From contig NZ_AMSF01000010.1 in NCBI RefSeq assembly GCF_000334915.1, forward strand, positions 86,305 to 150,304: 64,000 nucleotides of DNA. Direction: 5' to 3'. Under the pieces are notes generated by a model. That model saw only the letters and a program-made list of their open reading frames with translations. It was not told the DNA's origin and searched no databases. Position numbers and translations under genes: made by a program. Shown one piece after another: positions 1 through 8,539 of this stretch. Numbering within the stretch: position 1 is the stretch's first letter; each line of letters opens with the position of its first letter. Source of the DNA: Dyella ginsengisoli LA-4. GTDB taxonomy: Bacteria; Pseudomonadota; Gammaproteobacteria; Xanthomonadales; Rhodanobacteraceae.

Positions 1-1
1 T

Positions 2-967
2 CTGGCCACCCAGCGCGCCCGCGTCGACCGCTGGTGCACCGACTACCGCGCGATGGCCTCGAAACACCGCGATGCCGACGGTCGCCATCCTCAGCACAGC
101 TTCTTCTACCCGGAGGAGGAGTACCTCCCCGAGCACCTGGACAAGCTGGCCGCGCTCTGCGCCGACGGCTTCGGCGAGATCGAGATCCACCTGCACCACG
201 ATGACGACACGCCGGAGAACTTCCGTCGCACCATCGCCGGTTTCTGCCGGACGCTGCACGATCGCCACGGCGCGCTGAGCCGCGATCCGGCCACCGGGGA
301 GCTCACCTTCGGCTTCATCCATGGCAACTGGAGCCTGGACAACTCGCGCGCCGACGGCCGCTGGTGCGGCCTCAACAACGAGCTGATCCTGCTGCGCGAA
401 CTGGGCTGCTACGCCGACTTCACCCTGCCGTCGGCGCCCAGCGACACGCAGACGCGCCTGAGCAACGCGATCTACTACGCGACCGACGACCCCGAACGTC
501 CGAAGTCGCACGACACCGGCGTGCCGGTGCGCGTGGGCGGCACGCCCAGCGGCGACCTGATGATCGTGCAGGGGCCGCTGGGACTGAACTGGGCCGAGCG
601 GCGCAAGGGCATCGTTCCGCGCATCGAGAATGCGGACGTGCGGCGTGCCTGCCCGCCGACACGCGCCCGCGTCGACCTGTGGGTGCGTACCGGCATCCAT
701 GTCGAGGGGCGACCGGAGTGGGTGTTCATCAAGGTGCACACGCACGGCACGCAGGAGCGCGACATGGACACCCTGCTGGGCCAGGCCATGCACGACATGC
801 ACAGCTATCTCGAGAGCGCCTACAACGACGGCAAGCGGCACGTGCTGCATTACGTGACCGCACGCGAGGCCTACAACATCATCAAGGCGGCCGAAGCGGG
901 CAAGTCGGGCAATCCCAACGATTGGCGCGACTTCGTGCTGCCGCCGCCGCCGCATCGCGCCGGGTAA
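2..967 (+). CDS. Deacetylase-like hypothetical protein, 5' end outside the window
   Basis: The reading frame is open from base 2 with no stop, so the gene probably begins left of the window; the first ATG inside is at 53. About 320 residues are visible. I do not recognise a named family. Histidine- and acid-rich stretches such as IEIHLHHDDD and FGFIHGNW recall the metal-binding face of polysaccharide-deacetylase-like folds, and conserved-looking blocks follow (CGLNNEL, LGCYADFTLPSAP). It ends in a proline run (LPPPPH). It faces the polysaccharide operon on the opposite strand, with the two stop codons only 12 bases apart. A role in exopolysaccharide modification is inference from position and the His/Asp motifs. 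Confidence 0.6.
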   Translation: MATQRARVDRWCTDYRAMASKHRDADGRHPQHSFFYPEEEYLPEHLDKLAALCADGFGEIEIHLHHDDDTPENFRRTIAGFCRTLHDRHGALSRDPATGELTFGFIHGNWSLDNSRADGRWCGLNNELILLRELGCYADFTLPSAPSDTQTRLSNAIYYATDDPERPKSHDTGVPVRVGGTPSGDLMIVQGPLGLNWAERRKGIVPRIENADVRRACPPTRARVDLWVRTGIHVEGRPEWVFIKVHTHGTQERDMDTLLGQAMHDMHSYLESAYNDGKRHVLHYVTAREAYNIIKAAEAGKSGNPNDWRDFVLPPPPHRAG

Positions 968-979
968 GCGGCCACGGGA

Positions 980-1795
980 TCAGAACGACTGCTGCATCCA
1001 GTCGGCGATGGCTTCGCGCAACCGCGCACGGTCGCCCGCCAGGATGAAGGTGTGGTCGGCCTCCGGGAATGTCCGCACCTGCACGTTCGGATCCGCGGCA
1101 AGCGAGCCGAAACACTCGCCGAACTGCCGCGGGTGGTTGAAATAGCCCAGGGCGCCGCCGCTGTAGATGAAGCAGAGCTTGCGCTCCTGCCGCACCATGT
1201 CGGTCAGCTCCGAGACCACCTGCTGCCTGGGCGGCCATTCCACGGCGAAGCCCGGCAGGTCCACATCGTCGCGCCGGCCGATGCGCCGCAGCCGCCGCCA
1301 GGCCGCCCGGGCCACCCTGCCGGGGTGGAGCAGTCGTGGCAGGTAGTGGCGCAGGTAGAAGCCGCGCGTCCGGTAGGCAAAGCCATCCATGAAGACGGCC
1401 CCGGCCACACGCGGGTCGCTGTGCGCCACGTGGTGGGCGTTCTGCGCACCCGAGCACAGACCCATCAACACGAAGCGCGAGCAGCCGGCATGTTGCTGCA
1501 GCGCCGCCATGGCGTCCTGCACATCGGCCAGCACCTGGTCCTCGCGCGAGCCGGCGTCGGCGGTGCCACCGCTGTCGCCGATGGTGGAAAGATCGAACCG
1601 GAGCGCCGCATATCCCTGACCGGCAAGCATGCGCGCCAGCTCCACCGTCATCCGGAAGGGTCCGATGCGATGCACCAGCCCGGCGTTGAGCAGGATGACT
1701 CCCGGGCGGGGCGCGGCAGCGTCGCGGGAGTCCGGCGTGGAGAGCACCCCGATCAGGTGATCGTGTCGGCCGAAGCGGCAGGCCGCCTCCGTCAT
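980..1795 (-). CDS. Alpha/beta hydrolase, exosortase-system hydrolase 2-like
   Basis: 271-residue alpha/beta-hydrolase-fold protein. The nucleophile elbow appears to be GLCSGA near the middle, preceded by a strand and the RFDLSTIGDSGG segment, with a C-terminal acidic/His region (EADHTFI) supplying the probable catalytic His. The start at 1795 overlaps the stop of the upstream hydrolase in an ATGA junction, so the two are translationally coupled. Pairs of such hydrolases are typical of exosortase/exopolysaccharide loci of proteobacteria; no exosortase gene is visible here. The substrate is unknown; an acyl or glycosyl ester of a surface polymer is a guess. Confidence 0.8.
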   Translation of the reverse strand: MTEAACRFGRHDHLIGVLSTPDSRDAAAPRPGVILLNAGLVHRIGPFRMTVELARMLAGQGYAALRFDLSTIGDSGGTADAGSREDQVLADVQDAMAALQQHAGCSRFVLMGLCSGAQNAHHVAHSDPRVAGAVFMDGFAYRTRGFYLRHYLPRLLHPGRVARAAWRRLRRIGRRDDVDLPGFAVEWPPRQQVVSELTDMVRQERKLCFIYSGGALGYFNHPRQFGECFGSLAADPNVQVRTFPEADHTFILAGDRARLREAIADWMQQSF

Positions 1796-2544
1796 TGCAG
1801 CGTCTCCATATGGCGCTGCACGCGCGCGATCAGCTCGTGCGACTGGATGGCCACCTCGAGGCGGTCGAGGTCGTCCCAGCCGAGCGGCTCGTCCAGCGCC
1901 ACGATGTTTCCGGCGCGAGGGAACGCGTCGGCCGAGTCGAGCAGCAACGCGTCGGGAGGAACGGACAGGTGCATGCCGGCCAGTTCGCCCCCGAGCTGCT
2001 CGCCATGCGGAAAGCCCAGCCACTGGCCGGCACCTTCCGCCGCAGTCCGCGGACGGACGAAGCGGCGGGTGTCTGCGAGCATCTCGGCATGCAACGCCTT
2101 GAGCTGCGCCCGATGCGCGGGGCCATCGAGGATCGGGTCGCACAGCATCAGCGCATCGAACGGCTGGCGGGCATGCGCCTGCAGCGCGATGCTGCCGCCG
2201 AGGCGGGCCCCGAAGGCGAGCAGCCGACGGCAGCGGGTGCGTTGGCGCAATTCCCCGATTGCGTTCAGGGCGTCCTCGACGCAGCGCGCGAGCGTGGTCT
2301 GGTCGGCATCGCCGCAGGAGTCGCCGCTGCCGTAGTAGTCGAAGCGCAGCACGGCCAGTCCCCGCCGCACGAACATGTGCGCGAGCTGGCGGTACAGGCG
2401 ATGGCTGCGAATCAGGTCCTGCCCCAGCGGCGGGCAGAGCAGGACCCCTGTGCTGGGCGGGTAAGCCGGTTCGGCCATGATGCCGAACAGCGATCCTTGC
2501 GGCCCGAAGTAACCGGGTATCTCCTTGAGGAGCTCGCCACTCAT
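1792..2544 (-). CDS. Alpha/beta hydrolase, exosortase-system hydrolase 1-like
   Basis: 250-residue alpha/beta hydrolase. It has the N-terminal GVLLCPPLGQD strand-turn (oxyanion region), the RFDYYGSGDS motif shared with its downstream partner, and GARLGGS where the nucleophile elbow GxSxG would be expected, with Arg in the nucleophile slot. The ATG at 2544 overlaps the stop of the outer-membrane protein gene (ATGA). A longer frame exists upstream, but the coupled start is preferred because every neighbouring junction uses the same arrangement. The non-canonical elbow may mean an altered or lost esterase activity. Family assignment is by overall pattern and context. Confidence 0.75.
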   Translation of the reverse strand: MSGELLKEIPGYFGPQGSLFGIMAEPAYPPSTGVLLCPPLGQDLIRSHRLYRQLAHMFVRRGLAVLRFDYYGSGDSCGDADQTTLARCVEDALNAIGELRQRTRCRRLLAFGARLGGSIALQAHARQPFDALMLCDPILDGPAHRAQLKALHAEMLADTRRFVRPRTAAEGAGQWLGFPHGEQLGGELAGMHLSVPPDALLLDSADAFPRAGNIVALDEPLGWDDLDRLEVAIQSHELIARVQRHMETLQ

Positions 2545-3854
2545 CGCCGGAAGATCACCCCGACATAGATGCGGTTCTCGTGGAAGCTCTGGCCGGCGGC
2601 GTCGCTGTGCCGCTGCTGGTGCAGGAAGGAAACGCGCCACGACCAGTGCACCGTGCGCTGATCGGTGAGTGCGACCTCGTAGCTGAGTGTGCGGTCCAGG
2701 CGATTGAGGGTGTCGTAGCGCAGCCGCTCACCGTTGACATAGGCCGACAGCAGCAGCGTGGGACGGAACTTGTAGTCCAGGCCGACGTTGGCGCCCTTGC
2801 CGACCTGATCGTAGGTCGTGTCGTTCACATAGCTCAGCTTGCGATAGTAGGGAGCGAGCGAGAACGTCAGGCGGTCCGAGCGCCAGGCATAGGCGAGCTC
2901 GCCACGGCGCTCCAGATAGACCTGCGGCCCCACGACGGTCTGCCCGGTCACGATGCCGCCGCGCCCCTCGACCGGCGAGGTGAGGTCCGGCTCGAGCATG
3001 CTCTGCGCTGCATCGGTGTATTGCCGCGCCAGGTTCACGCTCAGCGAGTTGGTCTCGCTGGGGTGCCAGGTACCGGTGGCGCTCAGCATCGAGCCGGAAT
3101 ACGAGCGGGGCGAGCCCTGGTCGAACTGAAGGTGCGTCCAGCCGGCCGACACGTCCAGCTCGGTATGGGCGGAGCTGCCCTGGTAGCGGCCGAAGAACTG
3201 GTCGCGTCGGTAATCCGATCCCGGCAGCGCCGAGGTGTAGTGGACCTTCTGGGTCTCGGCGTTCAGCGATCCCACGTCGCTGTGGCTGAAGTCGTGGATC
3301 AGCCGGGCGGCGAACTGGCCGCGCTGCGAGTCGAACTGCTTGGTCTTCTGCGCCCGGCTGTCGATGTAGCGGGCATCCACCTGGCCGCGCCAGGTCGACG
3401 CGAGATCGAAGCGCAGGGTCGGCCCCAGGCTGAGCACGTTGGTCTGCTGGAGGTTGGTCGGCGAATTGCTGACCGTCGAGTCGACCGGCTGCACCGCGGC
3501 GTAATCCTCCACCACGAAATCCAGGCGCTGCGGCGAGATCGACCAGTTGGCCTGGCCGGAGAGCTGGGTCTGGGTCTGGTTGCTGAAACGCGAACCGAGG
3601 TAGTCCCGGTATTCGATGCTGCCGAGGACATGGGCCTGCAGGTCCTCGCCCTGCTGGTCGAAGCGGAAGGTGGCCCCCGGAATCAGCGTGCTCTGGCTGA
3701 TCGGGTCGGTTGCGCTCAGCGTAATGTTGTCGCTGTGCTCGATGCCGGTGTACAGGGTGTAATCCAGTTGTCCGGCCCGAGCTCCGGCGCAGGCGAACAG
3801 GCTGGTGATCGTGGCGGCGAGGATGCGCCGTGAGCAGCGATGATGTGCGGACAT
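2541..3854 (-). CDS. Outer-membrane beta-barrel protein of the polysaccharide locus
   Basis: 437-residue protein with a signal peptide (SLFACAGARA then GQLDYTLY) followed by alternating amphipathic strands and a C-terminal aromatic/basic strand ending GVIFRR, typical of an outer-membrane barrel. It resembles the PEP-CTERM/exosortase-associated outer-membrane proteins that sit next to Wza/Wzc homologues. The start at 3854 has a clear ribosome site (GGAAGGGG) upstream; the frame is open further but lacks one. It probably helps polymer pass or anchor at the outer membrane. The 155-base gap to the kinase-like gene upstream could hold a secondary promoter. Confidence 0.8.
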   Translation of the reverse strand: MSAHHRCSRRILAATITSLFACAGARAGQLDYTLYTGIEHSDNITLSATDPISQSTLIPGATFRFDQQGEDLQAHVLGSIEYRDYLGSRFSNQTQTQLSGQANWSISPQRLDFVVEDYAAVQPVDSTVSNSPTNLQQTNVLSLGPTLRFDLASTWRGQVDARYIDSRAQKTKQFDSQRGQFAARLIHDFSHSDVGSLNAETQKVHYTSALPGSDYRRDQFFGRYQGSSAHTELDVSAGWTHLQFDQGSPRSYSGSMLSATGTWHPSETNSLSVNLARQYTDAAQSMLEPDLTSPVEGRGGIVTGQTVVGPQVYLERRGELAYAWRSDRLTFSLAPYYRKLSYVNDTTYDQVGKGANVGLDYKFRPTLLLSAYVNGERLRYDTLNRLDRTLSYEVALTDQRTVHWSWRVSFLHQQRHSDAAGQSFHENRIYVGVIFRR

Positions 3855-4009
3855 AGTCTTACCCCTTCCGGGCCAGGATGCGGGGATGCGCGTGCTTCTC
3901 CCACCGGGCATGCCGATGGAAAACAGCTCACCTGCTCCCCTGTTTTGGGCCGCGCCGCCCTTGCGGACGTCGCGCGGGTATCACGCGAAAACCTTGGCCA
4001 GTCGTCCTC

Positions 4010-4786
4010 TCAGGGAGCCTGGTTGAAGATCACGCCCGCCAGCTTGGACCGGTCGAACCTGCTGGCGGCCTGCATGATCGCTGCGGGTGTGTCCTTGCCG
4101 TAGCCGGCCACGAGCACGACGAAGTCCGCCAGTTCGGCCAGGATGCGGGCATCCGGCGACCCCTTCACGGCAGGGCCGTCGAGGAAAATGTAGCGGTCGT
4201 TGTAGCGGCTCCGCAGCGAATCCACCATCGCCCGCATGCGGAACGAGGAAAAGTACTCGCCGACATTCTCGCGCGCAGTGCCGGCGGGAATCAGCCGCAC
4301 GTGGCGCAGCACGGTCGGATAGATCACCGACTGGATTCCGCGCGAGGGATGGTCGAGGAAGTCGATCAGGCCGCCGTTGTCGGTATCCACGCCGAGCACG
4401 CGGTGCTGCTCGGGATAGCGCAGGTTGCAGTCGATCAGCAGGCTGGTCTTGGACTGGTCGAACGCAAAGGCCGCAGCCAGGTTGCGCGCCACGAAGCTTG
4501 CGCCGCAGCCGGGGCTCACGGCCACCACCAGGGTGATGAAGTTCTGGTCGTTGGCCAGTTCCAGGAGCCGGGTACGGATCTCGCGGAAGACGTCGGCCTG
4601 GCTGCGCGAGGACTGCTCGGCGTGGATCAGCCGCCGCTGCTCGAGCTGGGACGGCACCAGTGCGCGCGTCTCCTCCATGAGTGCGATCGACTGGCTGTCG
4701 CTCTTGCGAGGAAGCTGGTCGCCGGGTCCGGTGTTGGAGCCGACTGGCAGCTGGCCTTCCCCGGTATGGTCGTCGCGCATGTTCAT
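4010..4786 (-). CDS. Degenerate CpsD/BY-kinase-like P-loop protein of polysaccharide export
   Basis: 258 residues from the coupled ATG at 4786 (ATGA overlap with the chain-length gene); an ATG at 4810 would add 8 residues. The fold is that of bacterial tyrosine kinases/MinD-type ATPases: a Walker-A-position loop VSPGCGASF, a Walker A'-position strand LLIDCNLRYP and a Walker B strand IFLDGPAV. The invariant Walker A lysine is replaced by alanine, the second motif reads DCN rather than DxD, and there is no C-terminal tyrosine cluster (it ends GVIFNQAP). A regulatory pseudo-kinase partner of the adjacent chain-length protein is the best inference. Confidence 0.8.
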   Translation of the reverse strand: MNMRDDHTGEGQLPVGSNTGPGDQLPRKSDSQSIALMEETRALVPSQLEQRRLIHAEQSSRSQADVFREIRTRLLELANDQNFITLVVAVSPGCGASFVARNLAAAFAFDQSKTSLLIDCNLRYPEQHRVLGVDTDNGGLIDFLDHPSRGIQSVIYPTVLRHVRLIPAGTARENVGEYFSSFRMRAMVDSLRSRYNDRYIFLDGPAVKGSPDARILAELADFVVLVAGYGKDTPAAIMQAASRFDRSKLAGVIFNQAP

Positions 4787-6333
4787 GCTGCAGCCCTCAG
4801 GTTGATCCATACCGAAACGAGGTAGGCCAGCACGATGGCGAAGGCGACCGCTCCCAGCAGGACGAACTGCATCTGCTGGCGACGACGGTCCTGCGGCGCC
4901 TGGTAGTACGGAATGGTCGCCAGCATGGGCAGCCCGGTGAGCTGCTCGAGCTGTTCGGCCGAGCGGACGCGGGGATCGAACCGTACCAGCAGGAACAGCA
5001 GTCCGAGCGGTACGCCGATGGCCATCACGATGCCGACCAGGGCGAAATGGATGAAGCGCAGTCCGGATGGCGCCAGCGGCAGCGTGGCGGGGTCCTGCAC
5101 GATGAAGTTCAGTCCCTGCTGGGTGGCGTCCAGGTTCATCGAGACGCGCGCGTTCTCGCGGCGCTTGAGCAGATCCTGGTAGACGTCGCGGTTGACGTCG
5201 TAATCGCGGGTCAGCTCGGCGACCACGTTCTCCGAGCCGGCCACGCGCTTGGCGCGCTCGAGCTCGTCGTTGAGCATCGCCTGGCTGGCGCTCAAGCGCG
5301 CGGCGGTGGCGGCGATGTCTCCGCGCAGCGCGGCGAGCTGGCTCTTCAGTTGCTGGTACAGCGGGTTGAACTGCGCGTTGCCGTCGATCGCCACCGGTGT
5401 GCCGGCGAGCTTGGCGGCCTGCCGCTTGGCGTCTTCGGCCTGGATCTGTCGTTTGATGTCGTCCATCTGGTGGCGGGTCCGCACCACGTCCGGATATTCG
5501 TTGGTGTAGTTGAGCAGCAGCTTGTCCAATTTCGCCTGCAGGTCGGCCAGTTGGGCGCGGTAGACGCCGTCGGTGGTCTGCACGGCGGTCACTTCGGATT
5601 CGCCCGAGAGCTGGGACATCAGCGACGCTTCCTGCGAGCGCTTCTGCATCAGGTCGAGCTTGGCCGTCTCCACCTGGGTGCGCAGCTCGCTGATGCGCGA
5701 ATTGATGTTGGCGTCGCTGCCGGGTCGCGCGTCGACGTTGTTCTCGCGATAGCGCTTGAGGTTCTCCTCGGCGGCCGTCAGTTTCTGCCGGTAGGCCTCG
5801 ACCTGGCTGTCGATGAACTTGTACGCGTCCCGGCTCTCACGCTGTTTGGACGCAAGGCTCTCGCTGATGAACAGCTTGCTGAAGTCGCGGGTGACCTCGA
5901 ACGCGCGCTTCGGATCGGAATCGTGATAGCTGATGGTGATCAGGTTGCCGTGGCTCAGATTGACCACGGTGCGGGCCTTGATGCCGTCGATGATGCGGTC
6001 GATCTCGGCCGGGGAGGGCTTGTCCTGGAGCAGGCCGGCGTCGGCGAGCACCTGGTTCATCACCGGGCGACTGAAGATCACGTCACGTGCGATGTTGGCG
6101 CGGTTCTTGGTGCCCGTCGGCGAGGCGGCGCCCTCCATCAGCGGCGTGATGATGCTGCTCTCCTGCGCGAGGATCGTGGTGCTCGCGTCGTAGCGCTTCG
6201 GCCATGCCAGACCCAGTGCGAGCGCGCCGAGCGCGATCACTACGAAGATCAGGATCATCGTGCCCAGCCGGCGCCTTGCTTCGGTCAACAGCACCGGTAG
6301 CAAGGACTGCAGGCTCGGTTGTTCGTCCTTCAT
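4783..6333 (-). CDS. Wzz/GumC-type polysaccharide chain-length determinant
   Basis: 516 residues. An N-terminal membrane helix (about 25-45, ILIFVVIALGALALGLAW) is followed by the Wzz periplasmic domain, long coiled-coil segments (about 170-400) and a second membrane helix before VRFDPRVRSAEQLEQLTGLP, the usual cytoplasmic hand-over to the kinase. A third hydrophobic helix ends the protein. It is the inner-membrane co-polymerase that sets chain length and bridges to the export lipoprotein encoded just upstream. The start at 6333 follows an AGGGGGAG ribosome site; the stop overlaps the kinase-like gene by 4 bases. Confidence 0.9.
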   Translation of the reverse strand: MKDEQPSLQSLLPVLLTEARRRLGTMILIFVVIALGALALGLAWPKRYDASTTILAQESSIITPLMEGAASPTGTKNRANIARDVIFSRPVMNQVLADAGLLQDKPSPAEIDRIIDGIKARTVVNLSHGNLITISYHDSDPKRAFEVTRDFSKLFISESLASKQRESRDAYKFIDSQVEAYRQKLTAAEENLKRYRENNVDARPGSDANINSRISELRTQVETAKLDLMQKRSQEASLMSQLSGESEVTAVQTTDGVYRAQLADLQAKLDKLLLNYTNEYPDVVRTRHQMDDIKRQIQAEDAKRQAAKLAGTPVAIDGNAQFNPLYQQLKSQLAALRGDIAATAARLSASQAMLNDELERAKRVAGSENVVAELTRDYDVNRDVYQDLLKRRENARVSMNLDATQQGLNFIVQDPATLPLAPSGLRFIHFALVGIVMAIGVPLGLLFLLVRFDPRVRSAEQLEQLTGLPMLATIPYYQAPQDRRRQQMQFVLLGAVAFAIVLAYLVSVWINLRAAA

Positions 6334-6365
6334 GAGTACCGCTCCCCCTGTCGGGCTTTCCTGGT

Positions 6366-6986
6366 TCAGAACGACCGCTGCGGCACGGTGATGACATCGC
6401 CCGGCTGGACCGGATAGTTGGTGCCCAGCTTGCCGTCCTGAAGGATTTGACCCAGTTGCACCGCGTAGGACGAGGTGGTGGACTTGGTCTTGCGATAGAG
6501 CTCGGTCCGGTCCGGTGCCGCGAACTCGGTGATGCCGCCTGCGGCCAACACCGCATCGAGCACCGTCATGCCCTGGTGGTAGGGAATCGAGACCGGATTG
6601 CGCACCGCGCCGGTCACACGTACCCGCAGCAGATACTCGTGGCTGCGCAGCTCGGTGACGATGACCGCCACCTGCGGGTCGCGGATGAAACTCTTCAGGC
6701 GCTCCTTGATGTCGGCCGACACCTGGTCCGGCGTCTTGCCGCCCGCCACCACGTCTCCGATCAGCGGCACCGTGATGCGGCCGTCCGGGCGGACCGGCAC
6801 CTTCACGCTGAGGTCGGGATTGTTCCAGACCGAGACTTCGAGCAGGTCGTCGACGCCGATGTGATACTGCGTCATCGCCTGCGCGTCGGGATTGAACACG
6901 GGTGCGTCGGTCGAACCCTGGGTGGTCGCACACGCAGCGAGCACGAGGGTGAAGAGCACTGCGAGTAGAGCCTGATAGATCTTCAT
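6366..6986 (-). CDS. GumB/Wza-type polysaccharide export lipoprotein
   Basis: 206 residues. A lipoprotein signal with lipobox LAAC is visible near residue 18, followed by the Poly_export domain (YHIGVDDLLEVSVWNNPDLS) and a SLBB-like repeat (RVTGAVRNPVSIPYHQG). It forms the outer-membrane exit channel for the polymer. Its short length matches GumB rather than E. coli Wza. It is the first gene of the minus-strand operon; the gap between its start and the divergent dusA (6987-7115) must contain the operon promoter. Confidence 0.9.
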   Translation of the reverse strand: MKIYQALLAVLFTLVLAACATTQGSTDAPVFNPDAQAMTQYHIGVDDLLEVSVWNNPDLSVKVPVRPDGRITVPLIGDVVAGGKTPDQVSADIKERLKSFIRDPQVAVIVTELRSHEYLLRVRVTGAVRNPVSIPYHQGMTVLDAVLAAGGITEFAAPDRTELYRKTKSTTSSYAVQLGQILQDGKLGTNYPVQPGDVITVPQRSF

Positions 6987-7115
6987 AAATGTGAACCAGT
7001 TCCATTGACTCGTTGTTAACCGGATATTAGCAGCCAATTGTTTCCGGGAGCCATGCCGGGCTGTCGGGAGCGCAGATCGGTCCCCGGCCCCAAGCGACCG
7101 GTTTTCGGCGACCAT
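6987..7115. promoter_or_regulatory. Divergent promoter region of the polysaccharide operon and dusA
   Basis: This 129-base stretch separates the start codons of the export lipoprotein (minus) and dusA (plus). It is richer in A+T than its surroundings near 7005-7045 and contains the small palindromes GTTAAC and CAATTG. I could not fix a convincing -35/-10 pair, so only the location of the promoters is supported. Confidence 0.4.
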
Positions 7116-8126
7116 ATGCCGATGCCAATCGCGATTTCGCCCTCTGCCGCCCCCTGGCGCGTCTGTGTTGCCCCGATGATGGACTGGACCGACCGGCATT
7201 GCCGGTATTTCCACCGTCTGCTGTCGCCCCACGCCCGGCTCTACACGGAAATGGTCACCAGCGCGGCGCTGGTGCGCGGCGGGCAGCTCCGGCTGCTCGA
7301 GCACAGCCAGCAGGAACACCCCGTGGCGCTGCAGCTGGGCGGAAGCGAGCCGGAAGAGCTGGCGCAGGCCGCGGTGTTCGGCGCCCAGGCCGGCTACGAC
7401 GAGATCAACCTCAACGTCGGCTGCCCCTCGGATCGCGTCCAGTCCGGTCGGTTTGGCGCCTGCCTGATGCTGGACCCGGGGCTGGTGGGGCAGTGCGTCC
7501 GGGCCATGCGGGATGCCGTGCAGGCCGCAGGCTCAAGCGTTCCGGTCACCGTCAAATGCCGCATCGGGGTGGACGATCAGGATGCTTATGCCGACCTGCA
7601 GCGCTTCACCGAGGCGATGGTCGAGGCCGGCGTGCAGGTCCTTGTCGTGCATGCCCGCAAGGCCTGGCTGCAGGGGCTGAGCCCGAAGGAGAACCGCGAG
7701 ATCCCGCCGCTGGATTACGACCGGGTGTACCGCCTCAGGCACGAGTTCGCCGGCCTCACCGTGGTGATCAACGGCGGCATCACCACGGTGCCCCAGGTGC
7801 GCCAGCACCTGCAGTCCGTCGATGGCGTGATGCTGGGACGGGCGGCCTATCACGATCCTTTCCTGCTGGCGGAACTGGAGGCCGCTCTGTACGGCGAACC
7901 GCTGCCGACCCGCGAGGGGGTACTGAACCACCTGCGGCCCTATGTGGAGGCCGAGCTGGCTCGCGGAACGGCGCTCAAGCACATCACCCGGCACCTGCTG
8001 GGCCTCTATCAGGGCCAGCCGGGCGCGCGGGCTTTCCGCCGGGTACTGAGCGAGGGGGCCCATCGACCGGGGGCGGGCTGGAGTCTGCTGGAACAGGCCA
8101 TGGATCCGGTACGCGCCGCGGCATGA
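7116..8126 (+). CDS. dusA: tRNA-dihydrouridine synthase A
   Basis: 336-residue flavoprotein that reduces uridine to dihydrouridine in the D-loop of tRNA. The N-terminal APMMDWTDRHCRYFHR signature is the DusA form of the family, followed by LNVGCPSD with the active-site cysteine at residue 103 and the FMN-phosphate-binding segment VVINGGITT ... GVMLGRAAY. Length matches DusA (about 330). In-frame ATGs at 7038 and 7053 would add an arginine-rich leader with no homology-like features, so 7116 is chosen; 7122 is also possible. It is monocistronic and divergent from the polysaccharide operon. Confidence 0.95.
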   Translation: MPMPIAISPSAAPWRVCVAPMMDWTDRHCRYFHRLLSPHARLYTEMVTSAALVRGGQLRLLEHSQQEHPVALQLGGSEPEELAQAAVFGAQAGYDEINLNVGCPSDRVQSGRFGACLMLDPGLVGQCVRAMRDAVQAAGSSVPVTVKCRIGVDDQDAYADLQRFTEAMVEAGVQVLVVHARKAWLQGLSPKENREIPPLDYDRVYRLRHEFAGLTVVINGGITTVPQVRQHLQSVDGVMLGRAAYHDPFLLAELEAALYGEPLPTREGVLNHLRPYVEAELARGTALKHITRHLLGLYQGQPGARAFRRVLSEGAHRPGAGWSLLEQAMDPVRAAA

Positions 8127-8215
8127 CAGGGGGTGTCGTTCGGGCCACTATTCAGGCCGCGGCCCTTAACCTCGGGCGCTCCTCGGATTCCCCGTCGAGG
8201 CCGGATCACGAACGT

Positions 8216-8539
8216 ATGACACCCAAGACGCTTATCCTGACGCGCCTGCTGGTCGTGCCGCTGTTGCTGGCGGCCGCCGGTCCCTGCCTGGCCAAGCAGG
8301 ACACGAATCTCACATTGGACCAGGCGGTGGAGCAGGTGCAGCACGATACGGGGGGCAAGGTGCTGTCGGCCGATCGCCGGGAGTTCGGGCGCAGGACCGA
8401 GTACCGCATCAAGGTACTCACGCCCGGCGGTTACGTCCGCACCGTCACGGTGCCCTCCGAATCGGACCGGCGCCCGGCGCCGGCCCAGTCAACCAAGAAT
8501 CCGGCCGGAAACGGTCGGGGCAACAAGGAGAAACACTGA
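8216..8539 (+). CDS. PepSY-domain periplasmic protein
   Basis: 107 residues with a signal peptide (LVVPLLLAAAGPCLA) and one PepSY-like domain (TLDQAVEQVQHDTGGKVLSADRR ... YRIKVLTPGG), then a basic, low-complexity tail. Its stop overlaps the start of the PhoP-like gene (TGATG), placing it first in a three-gene operon with the two-component system. Small PepSY proteins are common partners of PhoPQ-like systems in this order, where they may act as inhibitors or sensors; that role is inference. Confidence 0.85.
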   Translation: MTPKTLILTRLLVVPLLLAAAGPCLAKQDTNLTLDQAVEQVQHDTGGKVLSADRREFGRRTEYRIKVLTPGGYVRTVTVPSESDRRPAPAQSTKNPAGNGRGNKEKH

